A DNA stretch of 64,000 bases from Aestuariimicrobium ganziense. Lineage in GTDB: Bacteria; Actinomycetota; Actinomycetes; Propionibacteriales; Propionibacteriaceae. Where the stretch lies: the NCBI RefSeq assembly GCF_015352975.1, contig NZ_JACYIZ010000004.1, positions 320,939 through 384,938 on the forward strand, in the 5' to 3' direction. A program made the position numbers and the translations under genes. A model generated the notes under the pieces. That model did not search any database and was not told the DNA's origin. It saw only the letters and a list, made by a program, of their open reading frames with translations. Each line of letters starts with the position of its first letter. Positions within the stretch are counted from its first letter, which is position 1. Positions 43,983-51,971 of the stretch are shown here, one piece after another.

Positions 43983-44936
43983 TCAGCCCTTGTCGATCGC
44001 CTCACGCTGGTCGGCGTACTTGTCCTCGACCCGGCTGAACGCCAACGAGGCGACGATGCCGACCACCAGCATCACCGTGCAGAAGGCGAGGAAGGCACCC
44101 AGTCCCAGGCCGCTGGTCTCGCGGGCCTCGTCGGTGAACACCACGGTCGGGAAGATGGCCAGCGACGAGCCGACCACCATGCCGAGGATGAAGTGGTACA
44201 TGCCGGCGTAGTGCTTGTCGAAGGCCCAGTTGGCGGCCTTGGCGAACAGCACCACGCAGGCGACCAGACCGATGAACAGCGGGATGAACACCGCCGGGTC
44301 GAAGTTCTTGATGCCCTCGGCCATCTTGTCGTAGAGCCCGAAGTAGATCAGGAAGTTCGACGGGCTCATGCCCGGCACGATCACACCCAGGCCGATCAGG
44401 GCTCCTGAGCCGAACCACACCGGGATGCTCGGGGTGACGTTGAGCGCGATCGAGCCGCCGACCAGCATGATCGCGAAGATCACGGCCGCCGAGACGGCCA
44501 GGACCACCCAGTGCACACCCCGTCGTCCCTGCTTGCCGGCCTGGCGCCACAGCGAGGGGAAGGTCCCGATCACGAAGCCGATGAACAGGCAGACGAAGGC
44601 TGCTGCGTACTTGCCGAAGGCGGCGGCCACCACCACCGAGAACAGCACGATGCCGATCATTGCGCCGATGCCGATCGGGATGAAGTAGCGCACATTGGCC
44701 CAGAACCGCTTCCGCATGTCGGCCAGGAACCGGATCATCGGGTCGTAGACCTTGAAGATCACCGCGAGCACGCCGCCGGACAGGCCCGGCAGGATGAAGC
44801 CGATGCCGATGGCGATGCCCTTGAGCAACCTGACCAACCACGAGCCGACACTGTCGCGAGCCCCGATGAAATCGCTGGGTGCCTCGGGACGAATGTGGTC
44901 CTCGGGGGGCATGGTGGGGTGCTGCTCGGCGCTCAT
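43983..44936 (-). CDS. DUF368 / PopT-type polyprenyl-phosphate translocase
   Basis: A 317-residue polytopic membrane protein with about eight spans. Marks are GIAIGIGFILPGLSGGVLAVIFKVYD and a repeat-like VIVPGMSPSNFLIYFGLYDKM, the paired P-G-x-S segments of DUF368. Members of this family were shown to return undecaprenyl phosphate across the membrane for cell-wall recycling. It is probably essential to peptidoglycan economy, given the gene's neighbourhood of envelope genes, though the specific lipid is assumed. GAGAGG precedes the ATG. Confidence 0.85.
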   Translation of the reverse strand: MSAEQHPTMPPEDHIRPEAPSDFIGARDSVGSWLVRLLKGIAIGIGFILPGLSGGVLAVIFKVYDPMIRFLADMRKRFWANVRYFIPIGIGAMIGIVLFSVVVAAAFGKYAAAFVCLFIGFVIGTFPSLWRQAGKQGRRGVHWVVLAVSAAVIFAIMLVGGSIALNVTPSIPVWFGSGALIGLGVIVPGMSPSNFLIYFGLYDKMAEGIKNFDPAVFIPLFIGLVACVVLFAKAANWAFDKHYAGMYHFILGMVVGSSLAIFPTVVFTDEARETSGLGLGAFLAFCTVMLVVGIVASLAFSRVEDKYADQREAIDKG

Positions 44937-45017
44937 GGGTGCCTCTCTCGACGTCGTGGGCGGTGCTCATCGTACGCGTCCGCGCCCTTCACGTGACCTG
45001 CCGATAGGTTGTCGGCC

Positions 45018-45644
45018 ATGCCCGACGACCCGACCGCACCCAGCATCGGTCTCGGCCCGCACCCGAACCCCTGGCCGGACGACCCTCGCCTCGACCCCGA
45101 GCTTCTCGCCGAGGGTGACCGTCGCAATGTCACCGACGAGTTCCGCTACTGGCGCCTCGAGGCGATCGTCGAGGCCTTGGACGAGCGGCGCCACAGCCTG
45201 CACGTCGCCATTCAGAACTGGGAGCACGACTTCAACATAGGCTCGATCGTGCGCACCGCCAACGCGTTCAACGTCGCCGGCGTGCACGTGGTCGGACGAC
45301 GACGCTGGAACCGTCGCGGGGCGATGGTCACCGACCGCTACCTCTCGGTGCACCACCATGCCGACGAGGCTGCTCTGTTCGGGTGGCTCGACGAGCACGG
45401 CGTCATCCCGGTCGGCGTCGACAACCTGCCCGGATCGGTGCCGATGGAATCGGCCACGCTGCCCGAGGCCTGCTGCCTGGTCTTCGGGTCGGAGGGGCCA
45501 GGCCTGACCGAGACCGTGGTGGCCGGCTGCGCGCAGGTGGTGGCGATCACCCAGTACGGCTCGACACGGTCGATCAACGCGGGCGCGGCGGCGGCGATCG
45601 CGATGTACCACTGGGCCCTGCAGCACGTGCCGAGCCAGCCCTGA
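45018..45644 (+). CDS. TrmH/SpoU-family RNA 2'-O-methyltransferase
   Basis: A 208-residue SPOUT methyltransferase. Motif 1 is HDFNIGSIVRTANAFNVAGV, motif 2 is CLVFGSEGPGLTE, motif 3 is YGSTRSINAGAAAAIAMY, forming the trefoil-knot SAM site; an Arg in the first motif is catalytic. It methylates ribose in tRNA or rRNA; the exact nucleotide is not predictable. TAGGTT lies 7 bases before the ATG (leaderless). A second gene follows after 17 bases. Confidence 0.9.
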   Translation: MPDDPTAPSIGLGPHPNPWPDDPRLDPELLAEGDRRNVTDEFRYWRLEAIVEALDERRHSLHVAIQNWEHDFNIGSIVRTANAFNVAGVHVVGRRRWNRRGAMVTDRYLSVHHHADEAALFGWLDEHGVIPVGVDNLPGSVPMESATLPEACCLVFGSEGPGLTETVVAGCAQVVAITQYGSTRSINAGAAAAIAMYHWALQHVPSQP

Positions 45645-45661
45645 GCCCTACGATGAGGCCC

Positions 45662-46204
45662 ATGCAGACACCGGAGGCGTTCGTGGTGGGCCACAGCACC
45701 GTCAGCAGCGCGGGCCGTGTCGCCCGTAGCCAGGCGATGCTGAAGCGCACCTTCTTCAGCCTGGCGTTGTTCCTGGGCATCGTCGTCGTCCTGCAGTTCG
45801 TCAGCGACCAGGGCTGGACGGCACGCTCGATCCTGGTCAGCCTGATTCCCGGTCTGGTGATCTGGGCGGCCTTCCTGGTCTGGCGGCTGGTCTCGCTGCG
45901 CAGCGCCCGGGCCGACCTGGCCAGGGTGGGCAGCGGGGAGGCGTTCCGGATCGACCATGCCGGCATCCACCTGGCCGACAGCGGTCAGGTCGTCGGCTGG
46001 GGGCAGATCAGCGAACTCAAGGCCGAGGGCAGCCTCAGGGGAGCGGGCCCCCTGCTCGTCCTCGACCACGCCGGTGGGCGCTACCAGGTGCCGTTGTCGT
46101 TCCTCGACACACTTCCCGGAACCATCGATTCAGCCCTGCGTGCCTACTCCGGGGGCCGCCGCGGGTTGAACCTGAGCAACCTCGACAGCCTCAACGCCTT
46201 CTGA
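45662..46204 (+). CDS. Small membrane protein with PH-like domain
   Basis: A 180-residue protein. Two spans (TFFSLALFLGIVVVLQFV; ILVSLIPGLVIWAAFLVW) precede a cytoplasmic beta domain with FRIDHAGIHLADSGQVVGWG, a helix-beta pattern like YcxB/bacterial PH domains. Function unknown. TACGAT ends 7 bases before the ATG and an ATG three codons earlier overlaps it. Downstream of the TrmH gene, possibly co-transcribed. Confidence 0.75.
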   Translation: MQTPEAFVVGHSTVSSAGRVARSQAMLKRTFFSLALFLGIVVVLQFVSDQGWTARSILVSLIPGLVIWAAFLVWRLVSLRSARADLARVGSGEAFRIDHAGIHLADSGQVVGWGQISELKAEGSLRGAGPLLVLDHAGGRYQVPLSFLDTLPGTIDSALRAYSGGRRGLNLSNLDSLNAF

Positions 46205-46326
46205 AACCCCGGGTCCGGCAGTTGATCGGGACCCGCAATCTGGCGACCCGCCGGGCGCGACCGAGCCGGGTTTGAGAGACTGGACTCGTTCGGCTCCGCA
46301 CACACGTAGAAAGGGGCGTCGACGAC

Positions 46327-47352
46327 ATGCCCATTGCCACTCCTGAGGTCTACGCCGAGATGATCGATCGCGCGAAGGCAGGCAAGTTCGCCTACCCCGC
46401 GATCAACATCACCTCGTCGTCCACCGTCACCGCTGCCATCCAGGGCTTCGCCGAGGCTGGCTCGGACGGCATCATCCAGGTCTCGACCGGCGGTGCCGAG
46501 TACGGCTCCGGCTCGACCATCAAGAACATGGTGAGCGGCGCGACCGCCCTGGCTGCCTACGCCCGTGAGGTCGCCAAGAACTACCCGGTGAACATCGCCC
46601 TGCACACCGACCACTGCCCCAAGGACAAGCTGGACGGCTTCGTGCGCCCGCTGCTCGCGATCAGCGAAGAGCGTGTGGCCCGCGGCGAGGACCCGCTGTT
46701 CAACTCGCACATGTGGGACGGCTCGGCCGTGCCGCTGGACGAGAACCTGCAGATCGCCGAGGAACTGCTCGCGCGCACCTCGAAGGCCAAGATGATCCTC
46801 GAGATCGAGGTCGGCGTGGTCGGCGGCGAGGAGGACGGTGTCGCCAACGAGATCAACGAGAAGCTCTACACCACCGTCGAGGACGGCATGGCCACCATCG
46901 AGGCCCTGGGCCTGGGTGAGAAGGGCCGCTACATCACCGCGCTGACCTTCGGCAACGTGCACGGGGTGTACAAGCCGGGTGCGGTGAAGCTGCGTCCCGA
47001 GGTGCTCAAGGAGATCCAGGACGCCGTCGGCGCCAAGTACGGCAAGGAGAGCCCGTTCGACTTGGTCTTCCACGGCGGCTCCGGCTCGAGCCCCGAAGAG
47101 ATCGCCGCGGCGGTCGACTACGGCGTCATCAAGATGAACGTCGACACCGACACCCAGTACGCCTACACCCGCCCGGTCGCCGAGCACATGCTGCGCAACT
47201 ACGACGGCGTGCTCAAGATCGACGGCGAGGTCGGCAACAAGAAGATGTACGACCCCCGCGCCTGGGGCAAGCTGGCCGAGGCCGGCATGGCCAAGCGCGT
47301 GGTCGAGGCCTGCGAGAACCTGCGCTCGGCAGGTACCACGCTCGCCAAGTGA
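46327..47352 (+). CDS. fbaA: Class II fructose-bisphosphate aldolase
   Basis: A 341-residue zinc-dependent aldolase cleaving fructose 1,6-bisphosphate to glyceraldehyde 3-phosphate and dihydroxyacetone phosphate. The zinc ligands are in LHTDHCPKDK and FGNVHGVYK, and the phosphate-binding loop is GGSGSSPEEI, with the catalytic NVDTDTQYA strand. Length is normal. AAAGGGG precedes the ATG. Single-gene unit ending in the strong hairpin at 47364. Confidence 0.97.
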   Translation: MPIATPEVYAEMIDRAKAGKFAYPAINITSSSTVTAAIQGFAEAGSDGIIQVSTGGAEYGSGSTIKNMVSGATALAAYAREVAKNYPVNIALHTDHCPKDKLDGFVRPLLAISEERVARGEDPLFNSHMWDGSAVPLDENLQIAEELLARTSKAKMILEIEVGVVGGEEDGVANEINEKLYTTVEDGMATIEALGLGEKGRYITALTFGNVHGVYKPGAVKLRPEVLKEIQDAVGAKYGKESPFDLVFHGGSGSSPEEIAAAVDYGVIKMNVDTDTQYAYTRPVAEHMLRNYDGVLKIDGEVGNKKMYDPRAWGKLAEAGMAKRVVEACENLRSAGTTLAK

Positions 47353-47363
47353 GCTGACAACGA

Positions 47364-47397
47364 CGAACGGGCCGTCCCCAGTGGGGCGGCCCGTTCG
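47364..47397 (+). terminator. Strong hairpin after fbaA
   Basis: CGAACGGGCCG (47364-47374) pairs perfectly with CGGCCCGTTCG (47387-47397); the 12-base loop TCCCCAGTGGGG folds further. It separates fba from the convergent dioxygenase gene. Confidence 0.85.
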
Positions 47398-47419
47398 CCA
47401 TGGACGGGTCGGCCAGGCT

Positions 47420-48196
47420 TCAGCTGAACTGCCAGGACCGCTTCGACAGCCCGTACCAGAACCCGTCGACCGCCACCTCGTTGGCGTGGCCGCTCGCCTC
47501 GGCTGCGCCGAGCGCCACGTACAGGGGTGCCCAGTGCTCGGTGCGCGGGTGGGCCTCGGCCGCGGCGGGAGCGACCCGCTCGAAGTCCAGGATCGCGTCG
47601 ACGTCGCGCCGCTCGAGGGCCTCGGCTGCCCACTGGTCGAACTCGACCGACGGGGTCGGTGCCGGTGCGTCGGCCCCGGCGCGGGGGTTGAACCACCGCA
47701 GGTTGTGGGTGGTGAATCCCGACCCGATGATCAGCGTGCCCTCGTCGCGCAGGGGCGCCAGCCGGCGTCCGAGTTCGTAGAGGCCCTGCGGGTCGAGCGT
47801 GGGCAGCGACATCTGCACCACCGGCACGTCGGCCTCGGGGAACAGTTCGACCATCGGCACGTAGGCGCCGTGGTCGAGCCCGCGATCAGGGTCCTGGTGC
47901 ACCGGGCCGTCGACCAGCCCGGCCAGGCGGTCGGCCAACTCGGGTGCGACCGGGGCGTCGTAGGTCACGTCGTAGTACTTCTGCGGGAATCCCCAGAAGT
48001 CGTACACCAGCGGCGTGCCGGGCTTCGTGGACGAGACGGTGACCGGCTGGTTCTCCCAGTGGGCAGACACCATCAGCACGTTGGTCGGCCTGTCGAGTCG
48101 CGACGACCAGTCGTGCAGTTGGCCGGTCCAGGTGGCGTCGTCGGCCAACGGTGGCGCCCCGTGGCTCAGGAACAGCACGGGTTGGCGCTCGCTCAT
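47420..48196 (-). CDS. LigB-type extradiol dioxygenase (4,5-DOPA dioxygenase family)
   Basis: A 258-residue class III extradiol dioxygenase. The non-haem iron/zinc site residues are His in LFLSHGAPP, His in VSAHWENQ, and later His in LDHGAYVPM. Such proteins cleave catechol rings; the family includes plant DODA, and bacterial members act on aromatic substrates or 5-formyl derivatives. No aromatic pathway adjoins. GAGGAG lies 8 bases before the ATG, and a palindrome that could bind a MarR-type repressor follows (48213-48228). Confidence 0.88.
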   Translation of the reverse strand: MSERQPVLFLSHGAPPLADDATWTGQLHDWSSRLDRPTNVLMVSAHWENQPVTVSSTKPGTPLVYDFWGFPQKYYDVTYDAPVAPELADRLAGLVDGPVHQDPDRGLDHGAYVPMVELFPEADVPVVQMSLPTLDPQGLYELGRRLAPLRDEGTLIIGSGFTTHNLRWFNPRAGADAPAPTPSVEFDQWAAEALERRDVDAILDFERVAPAAAEAHPRTEHWAPLYVALGAAEASGHANEVAVDGFWYGLSKRSWQFS

Positions 48197-48212
48197 GGGG
48201 AACTCCTCAGAT

Positions 48213-48228
48213 AGTTGAGACTTCAACT
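48213..48228 (-). promoter_or_regulatory. MarR-like palindrome upstream of the dioxygenase gene
   Basis: AGTTGA (48213-48218), four bases, TCAACT (48223-48228): perfect 6-bp arms, an AT-rich island in GC-rich DNA, 16 bases before the dioxygenase ATG. MarR-type regulators bind similar TTGA-N-TCAA sites. The spacing differs from HAIR, so it is not an HspR site. Confidence 0.5.
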
Positions 48229-48300
48229 GTACGCTTGCCGCGACCCAACCACAAGGGAAACCGTTGGCGGGGGCGGTCGTCCTGACAGCAGACTGGGCCC

Positions 48301-49248
48301 ATGTTCACCCCTCGCATCACCTGGCCCGACCTGCCGCCCCACGTGCGCGACGAGGTCGAGCAGGTGATGGGCGCCACGGTCGTCGAGTGGTCGAGCCAGT
48401 TCGGCGGCTTCTCGCCCGGAACCGCAGACCGGCTGCTGTTCGACGACGGACGACGGATCTTCTGCAAGGCGGTCAGTGAGGCGATGAACACCGGCTCGGC
48501 GAAGCTGTACCGCGACGAGATCGCGGTCAACCGCACGATCCCCGACGGGTTGCCGGTGCCGACGATGCTGCACAGTGCCGAGTGGGACGACGGCTGGGTA
48601 CTACTGCTCTTCGACGACCTCGAGGGGCGTCACCCGTACACGCCATGGCGTGAGGACGAGTTCGGTTCCGCCCTGACCTCGATCAGCCAGGTGGCCGAGG
48701 GCGTTCCGGTGGCGAGTGAGGAACTGCCCGACATCGACTCCACGCTGGGCCAGGGCGACCTGGGCTGCTGGGCGCACCTGGCCGACGACATCGCCGCCGG
48801 TGGGGGGCCGGTGCTCGACCCCTGGCTGGCCGAGCACCTCGACGAGATGGTCGAACGGTCCGCGGCCGCACGTCAGGCGATCCGGGGCACCGCGCTGTGC
48901 CAGCTCGATGCCCGCGCCGACAACATGGTGCTCGACGCGTCGGGCCAGGTCTGGTTGGTCGACTGGCCGTGGGCCTGCCGCGGGGCCGCCTGGGTCGACG
49001 GGGCGATGCTCGGGCTGACCGCCGTGGGCCAGGGGGTCGACTTCGACCTCGATGCGGCCGTGGACGCCTACGCCACCGGTCTCGGCGCCACCCGCGACGA
49101 CGTCACCAACCTCTGGGCGGGCGAGCTCGGCTTCTTCGTCAGCGTCGCCGACCTGCCAGATCCCCCCGGCCTGCCCACGATCCGCGCCCACCACCGCAGG
49201 ATGCGCGATGCGCTGATCCCGGCAGTCCGGCGTCGGCTGCAGGCCTGA
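48301..49248 (+). CDS. Aminoglycoside-phosphotransferase-family kinase
   Basis: A 315-residue eukaryotic-like kinase of the APH family. The small-molecule site has CQLDARADNMVL, where the family usually has H-x-D-x-R-x-D-N; the Asp and Asn are kept and His is Gln. The metal-binding strand is VWLVDWPWA. Substrate unknown; many such proteins phosphorylate metabolites rather than drugs. The ATG has CAGACT 6 bases upstream. It is divergent from the dioxygenase gene and convergent with galE. Confidence 0.85.
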   Translation: MFTPRITWPDLPPHVRDEVEQVMGATVVEWSSQFGGFSPGTADRLLFDDGRRIFCKAVSEAMNTGSAKLYRDEIAVNRTIPDGLPVPTMLHSAEWDDGWVLLLFDDLEGRHPYTPWREDEFGSALTSISQVAEGVPVASEELPDIDSTLGQGDLGCWAHLADDIAAGGGPVLDPWLAEHLDEMVERSAAARQAIRGTALCQLDARADNMVLDASGQVWLVDWPWACRGAAWVDGAMLGLTAVGQGVDFDLDAAVDAYATGLGATRDDVTNLWAGELGFFVSVADLPDPPGLPTIRAHHRRMRDALIPAVRRRLQA

Positions 49249-49268
49249 GCAGGTCTTGACCGACGAGC

Positions 49269-50249
49269 TCAGACGTCGATGTGCCGGGGGCCCGCCTGCC
49301 ACGCGCTCCAGGCCGACTCGACGATCTCGTCCAAGCCGGTGCTCGAACGGAACCCCATGTCGTCGGCGATCCGGTCGGGTGAGGCCACCAGCTTCGGCGG
49401 GTCGCCGGCCCGGCGAGGCTCGACCACCGGGGTGGTGTCGAGCCCCGAGACGGCACCGACAGCGTCGACGACCTGCTTGACCGAGGCGCCCTGTCCGGTG
49501 CCCACGTTGTAGGAGTGGTGCGACAGTTCACCGTCGAGCGCACGCATCGCCGCGATGTGGGCCTCGGCGAGGTCACGCACGTGCACGTAGTCGCGTATGC
49601 AGGTGCCGTCGGGGGTGGGGTAGTCGTCACCGAACACCCGAGGCTGCTCCCCGCGCTCGAGCCGGTCGAGCACCATCGGGATGAGGTTCATGATGGCCGG
49701 ATCGCCCAGGTCGTCCCAGCCGGCGCCCGCCACGTTGAAGTAGCGCAGGGCCACCCACTTCAGCCCCCAGGCCCGCTCGCAGTCCTCCATGATCCACTCA
49801 CCGACCAGCTTCGAGCGACCGTAGGGATTGATCGGTGAGGTGCGCGAGTCCTCCAGCACAACCGCCTCCTCGGGCTCGCCGTAGACCGCCGCCGAGGACG
49901 AGTAGATGATCTTGCGCACCCCCGCCGCCTCCATGGCGTCGAGCACGTTGACCAGCCCACCCAGGTTCTGCCGGTAGTAGTACAGCGGACGCTGCACCGA
50001 CTCACCGACCTGCTTCTTGGCGGCGAAGTGGATGACGGCGTCGACCTGGTGCTCACGCATCACCTCGGCCAGCACCCTCTCGGCGTCCGGGGCCGAGATG
50101 TCGAGTTCGACCAAGGGGCTCTCACCGACGCGCGAGGCGATCGAGGACGACAGGTCGTCCACCACGACGACGTCGGTGCCCTCCTGCTGCAGCAGCCGCA
50201 CCACGTGGGCGCCGATGTAGCCCGCACCGCCGGTCACCAGAACACTCAT
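49269..50249 (-). CDS. galE: UDP-glucose 4-epimerase
   Basis: A 326-residue SDR-fold epimerase interconverting UDP-glucose and UDP-galactose. It has NAD motif VTGGAGYIGAHV, IHFAAKKQVGES, catalytic YGRSK with a preceding SSSAAVYGE, and RYFNVAGAG. It provides galactose for envelope glycans. GAGAGGA precedes the ATG. Single gene, with the Tat-type gene divergent upstream. Confidence 0.96.
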   Translation of the reverse strand: MSVLVTGGAGYIGAHVVRLLQQEGTDVVVVDDLSSSIASRVGESPLVELDISAPDAERVLAEVMREHQVDAVIHFAAKKQVGESVQRPLYYYRQNLGGLVNVLDAMEAAGVRKIIYSSSAAVYGEPEEAVVLEDSRTSPINPYGRSKLVGEWIMEDCERAWGLKWVALRYFNVAGAGWDDLGDPAIMNLIPMVLDRLERGEQPRVFGDDYPTPDGTCIRDYVHVRDLAEAHIAAMRALDGELSHHSYNVGTGQGASVKQVVDAVGAVSGLDTTPVVEPRRAGDPPKLVASPDRIADDMGFRSSTGLDEIVESAWSAWQAGPRHIDV

Positions 50250-50395
50250 AGCCGATCCTCTCGCCGCAGTTGTCACCCCCGATCCTAGGGGTGTGACAGA
50301 GGGCCGATCTGGCGCAAACCCACGTTCGGGCACCGCGGTCTGATCTAGCGTCGAACACGCACAGCCCACGCATCTCACTGACGATGGAGTCAACC

Positions 50396-50743
50396 ATGAG
50401 CAACCAGCTGTCGCGCCGCGCCCTCGTCCTCGGAACCGGAGCAGGGGTCTCTGCCCTGGCCCTGTCCGTGGCGCGCACCGCATCGTGCGGTCCCTCTGAG
50501 TTCGGTTGGGTGAGCGGCTCGACCGGGACGAAGATCCCGCGGATCGGCTTCGATCGTGGACTGGTCGCCTTCTACGCCGGTGGGCAGCGCGCCGTCGTGG
50601 CCGTCGGTTCCTGCGGCGAACCCACCACGCCCTCCCTGGTCACCCAGTCGACGAGCACCAAGAACTCGGTGCTGGTCGCCGGCGGGTCGAGGAACCCGGG
50701 CAAGGTGATCGTCGGCTACGCGACCGTGGATCGCGACAACTGA
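50396..50743 (+). CDS. Secreted protein with Tat-like signal, unknown function
   Basis: A 115-residue exported protein. The N-terminus MSNQLSRRALVLGTGAGVSALALSVA has an SRRALVL twin-arginine motif and a hydrophobic core. The mature part is small, with Cys in TASCGPSEFG and VGSCGEP (likely a disulfide) and beta-like strands (LVAFYAGGQRAVVAVG, LVAGGSRNPGKVIVGYA). No family recognised. GGAG lies 6 bases before the ATG. A perfect hairpin follows at 50777-50808. Confidence 0.7.
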   Translation: MSNQLSRRALVLGTGAGVSALALSVARTASCGPSEFGWVSGSTGTKIPRIGFDRGLVAFYAGGQRAVVAVGSCGEPTTPSLVTQSTSTKNSVLVAGGSRNPGKVIVGYATVDRDN

Positions 50744-50768
50744 CGCCCTCGTTCACCCACGCGGTGCG

Positions 50769-50984
50769 TCACCAGGGGCTCGAGCTGACCGGATGGGCAG
50801 CTCGAGCCTCTGCCACGTCCGGGGCGAGTTCGCCATCGGCGTTGCGCGGCGTCCAGGTCTGGTCGGTCGTCCATTCACTGCCGCAGGACGCACAGGCGAA
50901 CACCGGCCTGCCGTCGATCTCGTCGTCCACCGCACCCCACGAACAGGTGCCCTTGCAGTCGCCCGAGGCGAGTTCACGTGCCAT
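50769..50984 (-). CDS. Small zinc-ribbon-like protein
   Basis: A 71-residue protein. Cys pairs in SGDCKGTCSWGA and ACASCGSEWTTD have CxxxC / CxxC spacing consistent with a small zinc ribbon. No family recognised. Its last ~12 codons coincide with the perfect hairpin at 50777-50808. No clear Shine-Dalgarno. Kept because the Cys pattern is unlike random frames; confidence moderate. Confidence 0.55.
   Translation of the reverse strand: MARELASGDCKGTCSWGAVDDEIDGRPVFACASCGSEWTTDQTWTPRNADGELAPDVAEARAAHPVSSSPW
50777..50808 (+). terminator. Perfect hairpin downstream of the Tat-type gene
   Basis: GGCTCGAGCT (50777-50786) pairs perfectly with AGCTCGAGCC (50799-50808). It can terminate the Tat-type gene on the plus strand and also lies at the 3' end of the small zinc-ribbon gene on the minus strand. 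Confidence 0.65.
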
Positions 50985-51077
50985 GGGCGACAGTCTGTCG
51001 CACCGCGAGGGCGCATCCGCAGGTCTGAGCCGACGGTGACCACGGTCCGATGCCCCGAGCTCCCGACGCCGACCAGC

Positions 51078-51971
51078 ATGGACGCCATGGCAACCGGACG
51101 CGCAAGCACCCAGCGACTGGCACAGGTGATCCGGTGGTTGTGGCGGTTCGGATGGACGCAGGTGCAGTGCTGCGCCTTCGCCGCGGCGATCTTCGTCGGG
51201 TTGGCCGCCACCGTGCTGATCTGGCGCGTCGTCGAGGTGCCGGTGGCCCGTTACGACGTGCTGCTGGCCTACGTGCTCGTCGTCCAGGTGGTGTTCGTGG
51301 CCACCAGGCTCGAGACCGGACGAGAGTTGCTGGTGATCTGCTGCTTCCACCTGTTGGGGCTGGCGCTCGAGATGTGGAAGACCCACGTCGGATCGTGGTC
51401 GTACCCCGATCCGGGACTGTTCACGGTGATGGGTGTGCCGCTGTTCTCTGGATTCATGTACGCAGCGGTGGGCAGCTACATCTGCCAGGCCTTCCGCCGC
51501 TTCGACCTGCGGATCGACGGCTTCCGGTGGCTGCCGCAGGTGTTGCTGGCAGCCGGTGTCTACCTCAACTTCTTCACCAACGCCTTCGCCCTCGACCTGC
51601 GGGTGTTCCTGGCCATCGGCATCGTCGTGGCCAGTGGGGGCACCTGGGTGCGCTTTCGGGTTGGCGAGAGGGGCTCGAGCATGCCGCTGGCGGTGGCGTT
51701 CGTGTTGATCGGCGGGTTCCTGTGGGTGGCCGAGAACCTGGCCACGCTGTTCGGGGCTTGGCAGTACCCCTACCAGGCCGGGGCTTGGACGATGGTGCAC
51801 GTCAACAAGTTCGGCTCGTGGGCGCTGCTGGTCACCCTGAGCTTCGTGCTGGTGGCCGCTGTCAAGGCGCGCGAGGGCGTCATCGTCGCGGCCGGACGAC
51901 GCCTCGTCCACGAGGTCGAGGCTGTGGCACCGCCTCAGTCGGCCGAACTGGCTCGCAGCCGCTCGACCTGA
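51078..51971 (+). CDS. DUF817 integral membrane protein
   Basis: A 297-residue protein with about eight spans. Conserved stretches are CCFHLLGLALEMWKTHVGSW, VPLFSGFMYAAVGSYICQAF and FLWVAENLATLFGAWQYPYQ, which match DUF817, a family of unknown function. Acidic and aromatic residues inside the membrane (E, H, W) hint at a hydrolase or transporter site. A start three codons later (ATG 51087) is also possible. The 3' end overlaps the convergent GH32 gene by 37 bases. Confidence 0.85.
   Translation: MDAMATGRASTQRLAQVIRWLWRFGWTQVQCCAFAAAIFVGLAATVLIWRVVEVPVARYDVLLAYVLVVQVVFVATRLETGRELLVICCFHLLGLALEMWKTHVGSWSYPDPGLFTVMGVPLFSGFMYAAVGSYICQAFRRFDLRIDGFRWLPQVLLAAGVYLNFFTNAFALDLRVFLAIGIVVASGGTWVRFRVGERGSSMPLAVAFVLIGGFLWVAENLATLFGAWQYPYQAGAWTMVHVNKFGSWALLVTLSFVLVAAVKAREGVIVAAGRRLVHEVEAVAPPQSAELARSRST

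Noticed and set aside
48213..48228. Fourth HAIR element
   Set aside because: Spacing between TTGA and TCAA is 4 rather than 11 bases, so it does not fit HspR binding.
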